A stretch of 64,000 nt of DNA from Bacillota bacterium (GCA_030526355.1 JAUNDC010000001.1:62229-126228); one strand, 5' to 3'. Positions 1-9,064 are shown, counted from the first letter of the stretch. Numbers and translations are program-made. The notes: generated by a model not told the origin, from the letters alone.

Positions 1-68
1 ATTCCAGGCAACACTGTATGGATACAAGACAGTAACAGGCAGTGCAACGGTTAAGATAACAAAGAGAC
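1..68 (+). repeat. Intragenic repeat, copy 1
   Basis: Bases 1-68 recur at 514-581 with a single mismatch. Both copies encode the end of an MBG-like domain in the same frame. Near-identity at the DNA level points to a recent duplication or gene conversion of stalk modules. Confidence 0.9.
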
Positions 69-2158
69 AGGTAACAATCACAGCTGCATCAGATGAGAAG
101 ATATATGGAAATGCAGATCCTAAGTTTAAGAATGCTGCAATGACCGGACAGGTAGAAGGCGAGCTTGGAAATATAGACCTGACAGTTATCAGAAGTGATG
201 CAGGAACAGATGCTGGAGAGAAATTAGGAAAGCATGAAGGTGTGCTTATCATTAAAGACAGTAAGAGTGACCTTGAAGGAGCATATACAAATTATACATT
301 CGAAATTAAACCTGCAAACTTTACAATAAAGACTAATGAAACTGCGTTAACAGTATCAGCAGCGAATGTAGAAAAAGTATATGATGGAAATGCATATGGA
401 GTAACAGCAACAGCAAGTCTTAAAGGAGCAACAATAAAGTATAAGGATGCAGACGGCAACTATACATTGGCTAAGAGCCCGACAAGAACGAATGTTGGAA
501 CAACGACAGTGGAATTCCAGGCAACACTGTATGGATACAAGACAGTAACAGGCAGTGCAACGGTTAAGGTAACAAAGAGACCATTGACAATTAAAGCTGC
601 ATCAGATGAGAAGGTATATGACGAAAAACCTCTGATAAACAAGAATTACGAAGTAGTAAAGGCAACAGATACTATAGGTCTTGTAGGCGAAGATGCGATT
701 AAATCGGTTAAAGTAGAAGGTTCACAGTTACTGGTAGGAACATCAGATAACGTGGCATCAGAGGCGGTATTCGAAACAGGAAATTCTAACAACTATGAAA
801 TCAGTTATGTAAATGGAGTTCTTAAAGTAACTGACGGCACCGAAACAGAGCCTGTAGAACCTGGTAAGGTTGTTACTAAAAATCATAAGGGTGAAAAGTA
901 TGGCCTTGGTGAAACTGTTAAGTTTGAGATTGTGGTCACAAATATCTATGATGAAACTAAGACTATTACTATTAACGAACAGGTTGGTGTTAAAATAACA
1001 GGCGAAAAAGTATTTAATAATGTTAAACCTGGAACTCCTGTAAATACAACTGCTGAATATAAAATAACTGAAGCAGATATCCTCAGAGGTAGCTTTACAA
1101 ATACAGTAACAGCCAGCTTCTCAGGTGGTAAAGATTTCGAGAATAGCGATAAAGTAGATATAGAACCTGTAAGAGCAACATACACAATTGATAAGACTGC
1201 CGATGATGAACAGAAAACTGAATACAAGGTTGGCGAGACTATCAAGTATACGATTACAGTTGAGAACAAGGGTAATGTAACTATTAAGAACGTTAAAGTA
1301 ACTGACCAGCTTATAAATGCTTCAAGTAAGGTAAGCTTTACAAACTTAAATGGTGCAACTCTTAACGATGACAATACTGTTACAATTGAAAGCTTAGCAC
1401 CAGAAGCTGTAGTTACCCTTAACTGTGAATACAAAGTTACGAGAGAAGATGCAGGTAAGAGGATTGCAAATACTGTAATAGCTAATACTAATCAGGAAAT
1501 TGATAACCCGGTTACCCCTGATGAGGTGATAACTCCGAAGGATCCGGATGGAGAAGACCCTTCAGATTCAACAGATCCTGTTAGCGTAGAGAAGCTTTAC
1601 AACCTTACAATTCATTACGTATACGCTAACGGTGAAACGGCAGCTAAGGATTACAGAGGTCAGTACCTCGAAGGCGAAGCATATGGTCCGATTTATTCAC
1701 CGACCATCAACGGTTACACACCGGACTACGCTTTCATCGTAAGCGATAAGAATGGAATGCTCCCACAGGATGTTGAAGTAACTGTAGTTTACACAGCTAA
1801 TCCGGTAGTGGCTCCGGTAACTCCACCTGATGGTGGGGATGGAGATAATCCGGCAGACGGCAACAATCCTGCCGCACCGGCAGCAGCAACAGCTGCAGCA
1901 GCACCGGTTGGCGCAACTATCCAGGCTAACGCAGACGGAGGAGTTAACCTCGTACCGGTAGAAGATGACAAGGTGCCATTGGCTAAGCGTGATCTCGAAA
2001 ACCACTATTGCTGCATACTTCACTTCTTACTCATGCTTCTGGCTCTGATTGCACTCATCTGGTACACAGCAGACATGAAGAGAAGACAGGCAAGAATCGC
2101 TGAGCTCAAGGATGAGCTGGAAACAGAACAGATCCGCAGAGGCGGGCTCAGCAGGTAA
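2..2158 (+). CDS. Large surface protein, 5' end outside window
   Basis: The frame is open from base 2, so the start lies upstream of the window. From N to C the visible part holds repeated MBG/YDG-like beta domains (each opening near K-V-Y-D-G and closing with a G-Y-K-T-V-T-G-S stretch), a DUF11-like domain (around bases 1170-1500, with Y-T-I-T-V-E-N-K-G-N), and a MucBP-like domain (about 1595-1795, Y-N-L-T-I-H-Y-V-Y). A Pro/Ala/Gly linker follows, then a membrane segment beginning with Cys-Cys (about 2008-2075) and a charged helical tail of about 25 residues. The repeats suggest an extended adhesin stalk. There is no LPXTG motif; the same C-terminal design recurs in the protein at 4206-6935. 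Two small membrane-protein genes follow at once. The ligand is unknown. Confidence 0.85.
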   Translation, partial: FQATLYGYKTVTGSATVKITKRQVTITAASDEKIYGNADPKFKNAAMTGQVEGELGNIDLTVIRSDAGTDAGEKLGKHEGVLIIKDSKSDLEGAYTNYTFEIKPANFTIKTNETALTVSAANVEKVYDGNAYGVTATASLKGATIKYKDADGNYTLAKSPTRTNVGTTTVEFQATLYGYKTVTGSATVKVTKRPLTIKAASDEKVYDEKPLINKNYEVVKATDTIGLVGEDAIKSVKVEGSQLLVGTSDNVASEAVFETGNSNNYEISYVNGVLKVTDGTETEPVEPGKVVTKNHKGEKYGLGETVKFEIVVTNIYDETKTITINEQVGVKITGEKVFNNVKPGTPVNTTAEYKITEADILRGSFTNTVTASFSGGKDFENSDKVDIEPVRATYTIDKTADDEQKTEYKVGETIKYTITVENKGNVTIKNVKVTDQLINASSKVSFTNLNGATLNDDNTVTIESLAPEAVVTLNCEYKVTREDAGKRIANTVIANTNQEIDNPVTPDEVITPKDPDGEDPSDSTDPVSVEKLYNLTIHYVYANGETAAKDYRGQYLEGEAYGPIYSPTINGYTPDYAFIVSDKNGMLPQDVEVTVVYTANPVVAPVTPPDGGDGDNPADGNNPAAPAAATAAAAPVGATIQANADGGVNLVPVEDDKVPLAKRDLENHYCCILHFLLMLLALIALIWYTADMKRRQARIAELKDELETEQIRRGGLSR
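514..581 (+). repeat. Intragenic repeat, copy 2
   Basis: This is the second copy of the 68-bp unit at 1-68, 67 of 68 bases identical, offset 513 bp (171 codons), so recombination between the copies would keep the reading frame. Confidence 0.9.
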
Positions 2159-2201
2159 ACGTTAATAAACTTAACGAGAATAACAAAAGGAGGTAATAAC
2201 C

Positions 2202-2411
2202 ATGTTGTATGATTTATATCATTTTTTACATAACAGTATCGGAATTTGCTTCTGGGAACTGCCTGCACTTCTCGTAGCTATCATAATGGTGGTAGTTATC
2301 ATAGTACACAGCAGAAACCAGAAAAAGCGTGAGAACGAATACGAAAAACAGAGAGAAGAAAAGCTCGAAGCACTTCGCAGCGACGCTCAGGGCAGCGCAC
2401 TGAACGCATAA
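2202..2411 (+). CDS. Small single-pass membrane protein
   Basis: This 69-residue protein has a perfect ribosome binding site (AAGGAGG, 2189-2195). A short N-terminal amphipathic part is followed by F-W-E-L-P-A-L-L, one membrane helix (about residues 19-36), then a highly charged Lys/Glu helix likely to form a coiled coil. It starts 43 bp after the large surface protein ends and resembles the next gene, with an aromatic-acid-hydrophobic-P-A-L entry to the membrane helix in both. The layout (helix plus charged coiled tail) mirrors the C-terminus of the surface protein upstream. No named family is recognised. A role as partner or anchor of that surface protein is inference from position and design. 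Confidence 0.75.
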   Translation: MLYDLYHFLHNSIGICFWELPALLVAIIMVVVIIVHSRNQKKRENEYEKQREEKLEALRSDAQGSALNA

Positions 2412-2432
2412 CAACAATTAACATACGGCCGT

Positions 2433-2450
2433 CCGCCGGACATCCGGCGG
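2433..2450 (+). other. GC-rich hairpin between the small genes
   Basis: A 7-bp perfect stem (CCGCCGG / CCGGCGG) closes a four-base loop. No T-run follows, so it is not a standard intrinsic terminator; it may stabilise the mRNA end or pause transcription between 2202-2411 and 2478-2669. Confidence 0.45.
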
Positions 2451-2477
2451 CGGTCATGAGAAAAGGAGGAAAAGAAC

Positions 2478-2669
2478 ATGTCATATATAATGGAACACAC
2501 CGTATTTGGCTTTTGCTGGTGGGATATACCTGCTTTGATCGTGTTGATTGCTGTAGTCGCTGTATTTGTGGTTAAACACCGCGACATGAAAAAGCAGGAA
2601 AAGGATCTCGAAAATCAGCTTTCCGAATTATACGCAGATGATACTGTAGGCATCGACGCACAGGAATAA
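2478..2669 (+). CDS. Small single-pass membrane protein, paralogue of preceding
   Basis: This 63-residue protein has a strong ribosome binding site (AAAGGAGG, 2463-2470). It shows F-C-W-W-D-I-P-A-L, a membrane helix (about residues 15-32), the basic sequence K-H-R-D-M-K-K, then a short acidic/charged helix. It is clearly related in design to the protein at 2202-2411. Both probably sit in the cytoplasmic membrane with a cytoplasmic charged tail (positive-inside rule). No named family is recognised. The tandem arrangement after a giant surface protein suggests that the three work together, which is inference. Confidence 0.75.
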   Translation: MSYIMEHTVFGFCWWDIPALIVLIAVVAVFVVKHRDMKKQEKDLENQLSELYADDTVGIDAQE

Positions 2670-2709
2670 CCGCAGTACCACTTAATTTATCAGATTAATT
2701 GAATCAGGA

Positions 2710-2819
2710 TTAAAATGTATCGCCGTCAGGTCACCACCTGGCGGCGATATTCAATATTACGGCCATTACGTTTGAACGAGTCTCCAAATAAACCTATTTT
2801 ATGCATAATTTAGAGACTT
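2710..2819 (+). repeat. 110-bp direct repeat with two hairpins, left copy
   Basis: This element aligns without gaps to 3919-4028 (93 of 110 positions identical by eye). It contains a strong hairpin (ATCGCCG...CGGCGAT arms around a CACC loop, with one G-T pair) and a second dyad (GTCTCC...AGAGAC). The pair brackets the Rpn-type gene. The stretch 2670-2961 holds only this element and the promoter at 2898. Confidence 0.85.
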
Positions 2820-2897
2820 TTAAAAGGCAGGCAGCCCCGATAACTGATAGAAAGGACCTGAGTTCTTACATTACAGGAAAAATATAATAAAAATGTA

Positions 2898-2926
2898 TTG
2901 ACAGTCCATCACACTTGATGTAAAAT
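2898..2926 (+). promoter_or_regulatory. Sigma-A type promoter for the Rpn-type gene
   Basis: TTGACA (2898-2903), a 17-base spacer and TAAAAT (2921-2926), 35 bp before the first possible start of the downstream gene. The nuclease gene therefore has its own promoter. Confidence 0.7.
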
Positions 2927-2961
2927 TTTCCCATGATTGTAATCCAATATTTTACAGAAAG

Positions 2962-3891
2962 ATGGGAAGAGAGATGAAAAAAGACGAAATAAAGATTAAA
3001 AAAGAAATTACCCGCGAGCCGCTTACCAGCGACATCATCTTTAAGGCAGTGTACGGCAGGGACACACCTGAAAGCAAAGCGGCGCTCATTACCTTGCTGA
3101 ATCTGGTGCTTGACCGCCGGGATGACCCTATTGTAGATATTACATACAAGAATCCGTTTTCTATTGATGACTGCTACGAAGGCAAAACAATAATAATGGA
3201 TATCAAAGCTGAAACCTTCAGTGGTGAGCTCATCGACATCGAAATGCAGATAGGCGATTTGGATGTGTATGTGAACAGGACAGTATTTTATGTCAGCAAA
3301 CAGCTGACTGAAGGCTTGGATAGAGGTCAGGACTATGGTAAAATGAAGAAAAGCATAGTGATAAGTTTTGTGAAAGGCAAGCTGTTTCCACAGGAGATAC
3401 CGTTTCATTCGGTTTACACAATGCGAGAGCGAAGCTGTTTAAAAGAGCTTTCGGATATCATAGAACTGCATTATATAGAACTTGATAAAATCAGGTGCGA
3501 TGGTATGCAGTTGAGTGAAATGAGTGATCTTGAGCAACTGGGGGCATATATGAAGTGTTCAGGAAATCCAGAGGAAAAAGCATATGTGGAGGAGCTTGTC
3601 AAAAAGGGTGATGAGGTGATCGGAATGACAGATACTGTACTGAAAAAAATAAGCGAAGAAGACAAGCTGCGAGAGCTCAGGATAGCCAGAGAAAAATGGG
3701 AAATGTGGGTCATGCTGGAGAGGACTGCAGGATATGATAATGGAAAGGCCGACGGTAAAATAGAAGGTATGCGTGAAGGTAAAATAGAATGCGCCAGAGA
3801 AATAGCAGCAAACTTCAAAAAAGCAGGCCTAGATATTGATATCATAGCAGCCAATACAGGTTTGACAAAGGAAGAAATAGAACAACTGTAA
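2962..3891 (+). CDS. Rpn-type PD-(D/E)XK nuclease / putative transposase-family protein
   Basis: The protein has 309 residues and matches the Rpn/YhgA-like family (PF12784-type). The N-terminal third has the family signature: P-L-T-S-D-I-I-F-K-A-V-Y-G, then L-N-L-V-L, and M-D-I-K-A-E-T with D-I-E-M-Q, the Asp and Glu-x-Gln expected of the catalytic core. The C-terminus has a short repeated G-K-I-E-G-M-R-E-G-K-I-E motif and ends like other Rpn proteins with a small helical domain. Such proteins are RecA-independent recombination-promoting nucleases, and some have been proposed as phage-defence factors. The start could be 2962 or 2974; GGGAAG lies just before 2974. It is flanked on both sides by the 110-bp repeat, suggesting a mobile or recently exchanged unit. 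Confidence 0.8.
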   Translation: MGREMKKDEIKIKKEITREPLTSDIIFKAVYGRDTPESKAALITLLNLVLDRRDDPIVDITYKNPFSIDDCYEGKTIIMDIKAETFSGELIDIEMQIGDLDVYVNRTVFYVSKQLTEGLDRGQDYGKMKKSIVISFVKGKLFPQEIPFHSVYTMRERSCLKELSDIIELHYIELDKIRCDGMQLSEMSDLEQLGAYMKCSGNPEEKAYVEELVKKGDEVIGMTDTVLKKISEEDKLRELRIAREKWEMWVMLERTAGYDNGKADGKIEGMREGKIECAREIAANFKKAGLDIDIIAANTGLTKEEIEQL

Positions 3892-3918
3892 TAAGTAAAG
3901 AAAAAATGCGTTTCAGAA

Positions 3919-4028
3919 TTAAAATGTATCGCCGGCAGGTCACCACCTGACGGCGATATTCAGTATTACGACCATAACGTTTGAGCGAGCCTCCGAATGA
4001 ATATATTATGACCATCATTTGGAGACTT
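3919..4028 (+). repeat. 110-bp direct repeat with two hairpins, right copy
   Basis: Ungapped partner of 2710-2819, offset 1209 bp. The main hairpin has the same arms with one G-A mismatch; the second dyad (CCTCC...GGAG) is kept by paired changes. The rest of 3892-4205 is an AT-rich leader for the next gene in which I see no clear promoter match. Confidence 0.85.
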
Positions 4029-4205
4029 ACATCTTAAATTTCGCATCTAGACGATGTGGAGTCTCCCAAACACCATGCCAGACATTTCGATATTTTGAAT
4101 AAAAATTTAACAAAAACTGAGCCTTTTTTTAACGTTGTGTACTCTTTATATATAGAAGGAAAATTCAAAGTAATGAAGGTGTTACGATTGTGAAAAGAGG
4201 CAGTT

Positions 4206-6935
4206 ATGAATAAAAATTTTAGAAATGTACTTGTTATTATTCTTGCAGTTTTTATGGCAGGACTTGTAGGTCTTTTCACTGCAGATGGATTTCTTGGCGC
4301 TGTTGGGGGAAATACCGATATTGCAGAAGAACCGGAAACGGATTCACAAAACACAGAGCAGGGACAAGCTGTAGAAATAAAGGAAGTAAAATTACCTTTG
4401 CAGAGAACGAACGGAGCAGAGGAAGAACTGGTTTTTGATGTTTCGAAGGGTAATATCAGAATAACTGAAGACAAGATTATACAAGGTGAGAATGAGGTGA
4501 CTCACAATAATAAAGCTATAACGCTGAATGGGTCAGGGAACAGGGTTGAAACTGTTGGGTATACAGGAAAAATAATACTGAACGGTGTTACGCTTAATAA
4601 TTCGCTGATTATATCTGAGGGAAGTGACGTGACCCTTGAGCTGAAAAAGAACACTGTCAGCAAAATAAGCGGCAAGGACGGGAAGAAGGAAGAAGCGGCC
4701 ACAGCTGGAATACTGGTTAACCAGGGTGGTGAGTTCGGAATTTATGATGATGAAAAATATGATAATAAAGTAACCATAACAGGTTCAGGAACTTTGGAAG
4801 CGTATGGGAATGGAGGCGCCGGAATAGGCGGTCAGAATAACCAGAAAGTAAAAGGATCTGAAGCTTCATATAAATCTGTGTACAGTAATGCAGGAACCAT
4901 ACATATATTGGGAGGAAATGTTTTTGCTAAATCAGAAAATGGTGCTGCTGCAATAGGTGGAGGTAACCATGGCGACGGAGGCAATATACTGATAGGAGGC
5001 GATGCAGTTGTAACTGCTGAAGGTTCCGCAGCAGGGATAGGATCAGGACTTGGCAGTTCCGATATAAGCGATGCCAAGGATAAAGGTCCTGGATATATAC
5101 ATGGTGGAAATATTACTATTGAAGGCAATTGTGAGGTGAACGCAACAGGAGGATGGCTTGCAGCAGGAATAGGAGGAGGCTACTGTGCAGACAGTGGTTA
5201 TATTGTAATTAATGGTGGTAATACTAATGCATATGGTAATAACTTGCAGAAAAAAACAGGGGAGTATAATTACCAAGGCGGAGCTGGAATCGGAGGCGGA
5301 TATCAAGGACATGGCAATGTTGTCATAAATAGAGGTATTGTTAATGCGGAAGCTTGCAGTGATAATAATAACTTAAACGCAGCAGCAGGAATCGGAAGTG
5401 GTGCGACAGCAAATTCCGCAGGAGCTAGACAGACTGGAACCAACAAACGTTGTCCAGACCCTTTGCTTAAAGATACTACAGTAATAATTAATGGTGGCAC
5501 TATTACGGCAAGAGGAGGCAATGCAGGCGGAGCCGGAATAGGTGCTGGAATTGCTGCCGGAGATACAGGTAAATATGACGAAAACTCGAAATATATATGT
5601 ATTGTAGAAATTAACGGCGGCGATATCAAAGCATATGGAGGCGCTTCCAGCAGAAGTGATCTGCTTGGAGGAGCGGGAATCGGCTCAGGCAATAACGGAT
5701 TTAAATTAAAAGAAAAATACAGCTCGGACACCAAGCTCAAAATAGATATCAATGGCGGCACAATCAAAGCTACAGGCGGATGGGGTGCAGCAGGAATAGG
5801 CTCGGGTGCGGACAATAACGGCCCCGAAAAAATTACAATTGCAGATAAAGCTGCAGTAACAGCCTTTGCAGACGGAACGAAGCTGGCTGTTGACACATAC
5901 ACCTTTACAAGAGAAGAAGGCGAAGCTAAGGCAGACAAAGCGGAAGCGATTGACACAAATGCACCGGGCGTTTTCCAGATGACATTCATCGGAAGCCCTG
6001 ATGAAGAAAAGACAAGTGAATTTGAAGGTCTCAAAACGGAAATATATAAGGCAGGCGCAGCGCCTAAGGCATCAGAAGACGGAACGATATATTACGAAGA
6101 TCAGGTTCTGAAGGAGCTTCAGCTGCCGGAAGGCTACAGGTCAGCAGCAGTAAATCTGAAAGATAGTACATATCTTGTAAAGAGCACTGCAGGCGATAAA
6201 GAAACGTGGTTCCAGCATAATACCAGAAATGCAGAAGAGCTGAAAGGTCTTGAAAATGAAGAAAAGGCTGTATATATGAGCAAAAATACAGGCATCAGCG
6301 ACAGATTCTGGTTGTTCCCTTATACAGGCAGTGCAGAAGCAGTTCCTGTGCCGGAGCCTGAGAAGCCTGGTGCCGAAAAGCTCTACAATCTGACGATTCA
6401 TTATGTGTATGATAACGGAGAAACGGCGGCAGCAGATTTTAAAGGCACGTTCAAAAAAGGTCAACGTTATGGGCCGGTTAATTCACCGGAAATCACTGGC
6501 TATACACCGGAGTATTCATATATTGTGAGTGATGAGAATGGAATGCCTGCAGAGGATGTTGAGATAACCATCGTTTATACAGCGGTAACAACGCCGGCAG
6601 GCAATCCGGATAACGGAGGCGGCGATAATGCTGTACCGGCACCTGGCGGAGGTAATAATCCGGCAGCGCCTGCAGCCGCTGCAGCACCGGCACCTGGGGG
6701 TGCTGCTATACAGGCTAATGCAGCAGGAGGAATACAGCTTGTTCCGATAACGGATGATGAAGTGCCTCTGGCAAAAGGAGAATCCGGAAATCACCGCTGC
6801 TGTATTTTCCACTTCCTGGTGATGCTGCTGGCGGTGATAGTTCTGGCGTTTTACACGAGAAGTATGAAAAAACGTCAGGAGAGAATTAATGAGCTCAAAA
6901 CCGAGCTTGAAACGGAACAGCTGAAACGCCAGTAA
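4206..6935 (+). CDS. Surface protein with Gly-rich AGIGGG repeats and shared C-terminal tail
   Basis: The protein has 909 residues. An N-terminal hydrophobic segment (about residues 8-28) acts as signal peptide or anchor. Residues about 190-590 carry at least eight G-A-G-I-G-G-like repeats spaced by V-I-N-G-G-xx-A-Y-G stretches, a pattern typical of right-handed beta-helix or carbohydrate-binding surface proteins of Clostridia. A MucBP-like domain starts near residue 726, followed by a Pro/Ala/Gly linker, then I-Q-A-N-A-x-G-G, V-P-L-A-K, a Cys-Cys membrane helix (about 865-884) and a charged tail. The final 150 or so residues closely match the end of the protein at 2-2158, so the two share an anchoring mode. 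GAGG at 4196-4199 serves as the ribosome binding site. The substrate is unknown. Confidence 0.8.
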   Translation: MNKNFRNVLVIILAVFMAGLVGLFTADGFLGAVGGNTDIAEEPETDSQNTEQGQAVEIKEVKLPLQRTNGAEEELVFDVSKGNIRITEDKIIQGENEVTHNNKAITLNGSGNRVETVGYTGKIILNGVTLNNSLIISEGSDVTLELKKNTVSKISGKDGKKEEAATAGILVNQGGEFGIYDDEKYDNKVTITGSGTLEAYGNGGAGIGGQNNQKVKGSEASYKSVYSNAGTIHILGGNVFAKSENGAAAIGGGNHGDGGNILIGGDAVVTAEGSAAGIGSGLGSSDISDAKDKGPGYIHGGNITIEGNCEVNATGGWLAAGIGGGYCADSGYIVINGGNTNAYGNNLQKKTGEYNYQGGAGIGGGYQGHGNVVINRGIVNAEACSDNNNLNAAAGIGSGATANSAGARQTGTNKRCPDPLLKDTTVIINGGTITARGGNAGGAGIGAGIAAGDTGKYDENSKYICIVEINGGDIKAYGGASSRSDLLGGAGIGSGNNGFKLKEKYSSDTKLKIDINGGTIKATGGWGAAGIGSGADNNGPEKITIADKAAVTAFADGTKLAVDTYTFTREEGEAKADKAEAIDTNAPGVFQMTFIGSPDEEKTSEFEGLKTEIYKAGAAPKASEDGTIYYEDQVLKELQLPEGYRSAAVNLKDSTYLVKSTAGDKETWFQHNTRNAEELKGLENEEKAVYMSKNTGISDRFWLFPYTGSAEAVPVPEPEKPGAEKLYNLTIHYVYDNGETAAADFKGTFKKGQRYGPVNSPEITGYTPEYSYIVSDENGMPAEDVEITIVYTAVTTPAGNPDNGGGDNAVPAPGGGNNPAAPAAAAAPAPGGAAIQANAAGGIQLVPITDDEVPLAKGESGNHRCCIFHFLVMLLAVIVLAFYTRSMKKRQERINELKTELETEQLKRQ

Positions 6936-7052
6936 AATGCACGTAAAAATGCACAATAAAAGGCTATGAAAGGTAGAACTAAAAGTTAAATATACCTTTA
7001 CATTCCGGGTGCCGTATGATATGATTTTTACGTATTCAATAATAGAAAATTT

Positions 7053-7113
7053 CGCATGTTTTTTGTGTGCCATTTGTTAAACAGGTGATTTGCAAGAGAC
7101 ATGCGTTTTTTTT
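7053..7113 (+). terminator. Possible leader terminator upstream of csp
   Basis: CGCATGT (7053-7059) is complementary to ACATGCG (7099-7105) and is followed by eight T. The loop of 39 bases is long, so this may be a terminator for 4206-6935, a csp leader structure, or chance. Nothing else is recognised in 6936-7166. Confidence 0.3.
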
Positions 7114-7166
7114 CATCGGGGTACATCGACAAATTAGACCTGGAATGTTGCATGGAGGTAGTAAGA

Positions 7167-7385
7167 ATGAATAGTGGCACAGTAAAATGGTTTAATCCTG
7201 ACAAAGGCTTTGGATTTATTGCAGATGATGTAAGCGGGGAAGAAGTATTTGTTCATTTTTCGGCTATAAATATTGAGGGCTTCAAGACTCTGGCTGAAGC
7301 TCAGAAGGTCACATATGAAACAGAAGTTGATCCGAAAAACCCTGACAAAATGAGGGCGATCAACGTGACTCCGGTGAAGGAGTAA
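7167..7385 (+). CDS. csp: Cold-shock protein, CspA family
   Basis: This 72-residue single cold-shock domain protein binds single-stranded RNA and DNA and acts as an RNA chaperone in the cytoplasm. RNP1 (K-G-F-G-F-I) and RNP2 (V-F-V-H-F) are both intact, and the opening S-G-T-V-K-W-F-N is typical. The start at 7167 is set by GGAGGT at 7154-7159; an upstream in-frame ATG at 7101 would add 22 residues foreign to the family. It is monocistronic, with an intrinsic terminator right behind it. Confidence 0.95.
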   Translation: MNSGTVKWFNPDKGFGFIADDVSGEEVFVHFSAINIEGFKTLAEAQKVTYETEVDPKNPDKMRAINVTPVKE

Positions 7386-7408
7386 TCAACCGAAACAGTA
7401 TATCGTAC

Positions 7409-7432
7409 AAGGCTGCGGCAGCAGCCTTTTTT
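7409..7432 (+). terminator. Intrinsic terminator after csp
   Basis: AAGGCTGC, a four-base loop, GCAGCC, then six T. Confidence 0.9.
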
Positions 7433-7446
7433 CTTACTCAAAACTA

Positions 7447-7475
7447 TTGAAAAATACAGCATATTATATTAAAAT
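7447..7475 (+). promoter_or_regulatory. Sigma-A type promoter for guaB-guaA
   Basis: TTGAAA (7447-7452), a 17-base spacer and TAAAAT (7470-7475), about 70 bp before the guaB start. Confidence 0.65.
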
Positions 7476-7544
7476 AGTTTGTTAATAAGAAATATAAATA
7501 GAAATGATTCAAATAGAGAAAATAAAAGAAAACAGGAGGTAGTT

Positions 7545-9053
7545 ATGGCACACATTTTTGAGGAACCATCGAGAACGTTCAGCGAATATCTGCTGGTACC
7601 GGGCTATTCATCAAAGGAATGCAGAGTGGATAATGTATCCCTCAAAACACCGGTAGTAAAATTCAGGAAAGGTGAGGAGCCGGAGCTTACTATGAATATT
7701 CCGCTGGTATCGGCCATTATGCAGGCGGTATCGGGAGATGAGCTGGCTATCGCACTTGCCAAGGAAGGCGGTATCTCGTTTATATATGGCTCACAGAGCG
7801 TGGAAAGCCAGGCGGAAATGGTAAGAAAGGTCAAGTCCCACAAGGCCGGATTCGTAACCAGCGACGCCAATATCAGACCTGATCAGACTCTCAGAGAGCT
7901 GCTTGAGCTTAAAGAAAGAACAGGACATTCGACAACTGCAGTCACAGAGGATGGTACTGCTGAGGGTAAGATGGTAGGTCTTGTGACCAGCAGAGACTAC
8001 AGAATCAGCAGAATGTCACTCGATGAAAAAGTGTGCAATTTCATGACACCTTTTGAAAAACTGGTGTATGCGGAGGAAGGTGTTACTCTTTCCGAGGCAA
8101 ACGATATTTTATGGGAGCATAAGCTTAACGCCCTGCCAATCGTGGACAAAGAACAGAGATTGACAGCGTTCGTTTTCCGCAAAGACTACAATTCTCACAA
8201 GGAGTATCCTGACGAGCTTCTTGACGAGCACAAGAGATATGTTGTTGGCGCCGGAATCAATACAAGAGACTACGCAGAGAGAGTGCCTGCGCTTGTTGAG
8301 GCGGGTGCTGATGTGCTTTGCATAGACTCATCCGAGGGCTATTCTGAATGGCAGAAAATGACGCTTGATTTTATCAGGGAAAAGTACGGTGACAGTGTTA
8401 AGGTTGGTGCCGGCAATGTTGTTGACAGAGACGGCTTCAACTATCTGGCTGATGCGGGCGCTGATTTTATCAAGATCGGTATCGGCGGCGGCTCTATCTG
8501 TATCACAAGAGAACAGAAGGGTATCGGCAGAGGACAGGCTTCTGCTGTTATTGAGGTAGCTAAGGCGAGAGATGAGTATTATGAGAGAACGGGCGTGTAT
8601 ATTCCTATCTGCTCTGACGGCGGTATCGTTTACGATTATCATATGACGCTGGCGCTGGCTATGGGTGCTGACTTCCTGATGCTCGGCAGATATTTCTCGA
8701 GATTCGACGAGTCGCCAACAGCAAAGCTGAATATAAATGGAACTTATGTAAAAGAGTACTGGGGCGAGGGCTCCAACAGGGCAAGAAACTGGCAGCGCTA
8801 TGATATGGGCGGGGACAGCAAGCTTTCGTTTGAGGAAGGTGTTGATTCTTATGTTCCATATGCAGGTCCACTCAGTGATAATGTAAGGCAGTCGCTCCAG
8901 AAGGTTAAATCTACCATGTGCAACTGCGGTCAGCTGACTATTCCTGATCTTCAGAAAAATGCCAAGCTTACGGTTGTTTCAGCGACCAGTATCGTTGAAG
9001 GCGGTGCACATGATGTTATCCTGAGAGAAACCTCGGGTCAGAACAACAGGTAA
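7545..9053 (+). CDS. guaB: Inosine-5'-monophosphate dehydrogenase
   Basis: This enzyme oxidises IMP to XMP with NAD+, the committed step to GMP, in the cytoplasm. The 502-residue protein has the IMPDH barrel split by a pair of CBS domains (about residues 115-235). The catalytic loop is G-S-I-C-I-T-R with Cys319, preceded by the I-G-I-G-G-G phosphate loop; the flap region is near R-Y-D-M-G-G. The start at 7545 is chosen because AGGAGGT lies at 7534-7540. guaA follows 11 bp later, so the two steps from IMP to GMP are co-expressed. Its length matches the roughly 500-residue IMPDH branch of Clostridia and Bacteroidota. Confidence 0.95.
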   Translation: MAHIFEEPSRTFSEYLLVPGYSSKECRVDNVSLKTPVVKFRKGEEPELTMNIPLVSAIMQAVSGDELAIALAKEGGISFIYGSQSVESQAEMVRKVKSHKAGFVTSDANIRPDQTLRELLELKERTGHSTTAVTEDGTAEGKMVGLVTSRDYRISRMSLDEKVCNFMTPFEKLVYAEEGVTLSEANDILWEHKLNALPIVDKEQRLTAFVFRKDYNSHKEYPDELLDEHKRYVVGAGINTRDYAERVPALVEAGADVLCIDSSEGYSEWQKMTLDFIREKYGDSVKVGAGNVVDRDGFNYLADAGADFIKIGIGGGSICITREQKGIGRGQASAVIEVAKARDEYYERTGVYIPICSDGGIVYDYHMTLALAMGADFLMLGRYFSRFDESPTAKLNINGTYVKEYWGEGSNRARNWQRYDMGGDSKLSFEEGVDSYVPYAGPLSDNVRQSLQKVKSTMCNCGQLTIPDLQKNAKLTVVSATSIVEGGAHDVILRETSGQNNR

Positions 9054-9064
9054 GGAGCACGCTG

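Noticed and set aside
2962..3891. Complete insertion sequence
   Set aside because: The Rpn-type gene is flanked by direct, not terminal inverted, repeats, has no DDE or serine/tyrosine recombinase, and no short target-site duplication could be recognised. I report it only as a possible mobile unit.
4200..5850. CRISPR-like or tandem DNA repeats in the AGIGGG region
   Set aside because: The repeats are at the protein level with variable spacing and diverged codons; there are no identical DNA units with unique spacers. No CRISPR array or cas gene was seen in the window.
5303..6034. Long minus-strand open frame within the AGIGGG-repeat gene
   Set aside because: It is antisense to a Gly/Ala-rich repeat region, which opens the opposite frame by composition. 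It has no ribosome binding site and a low-complexity Pro/Ala/Leu/Ser product.
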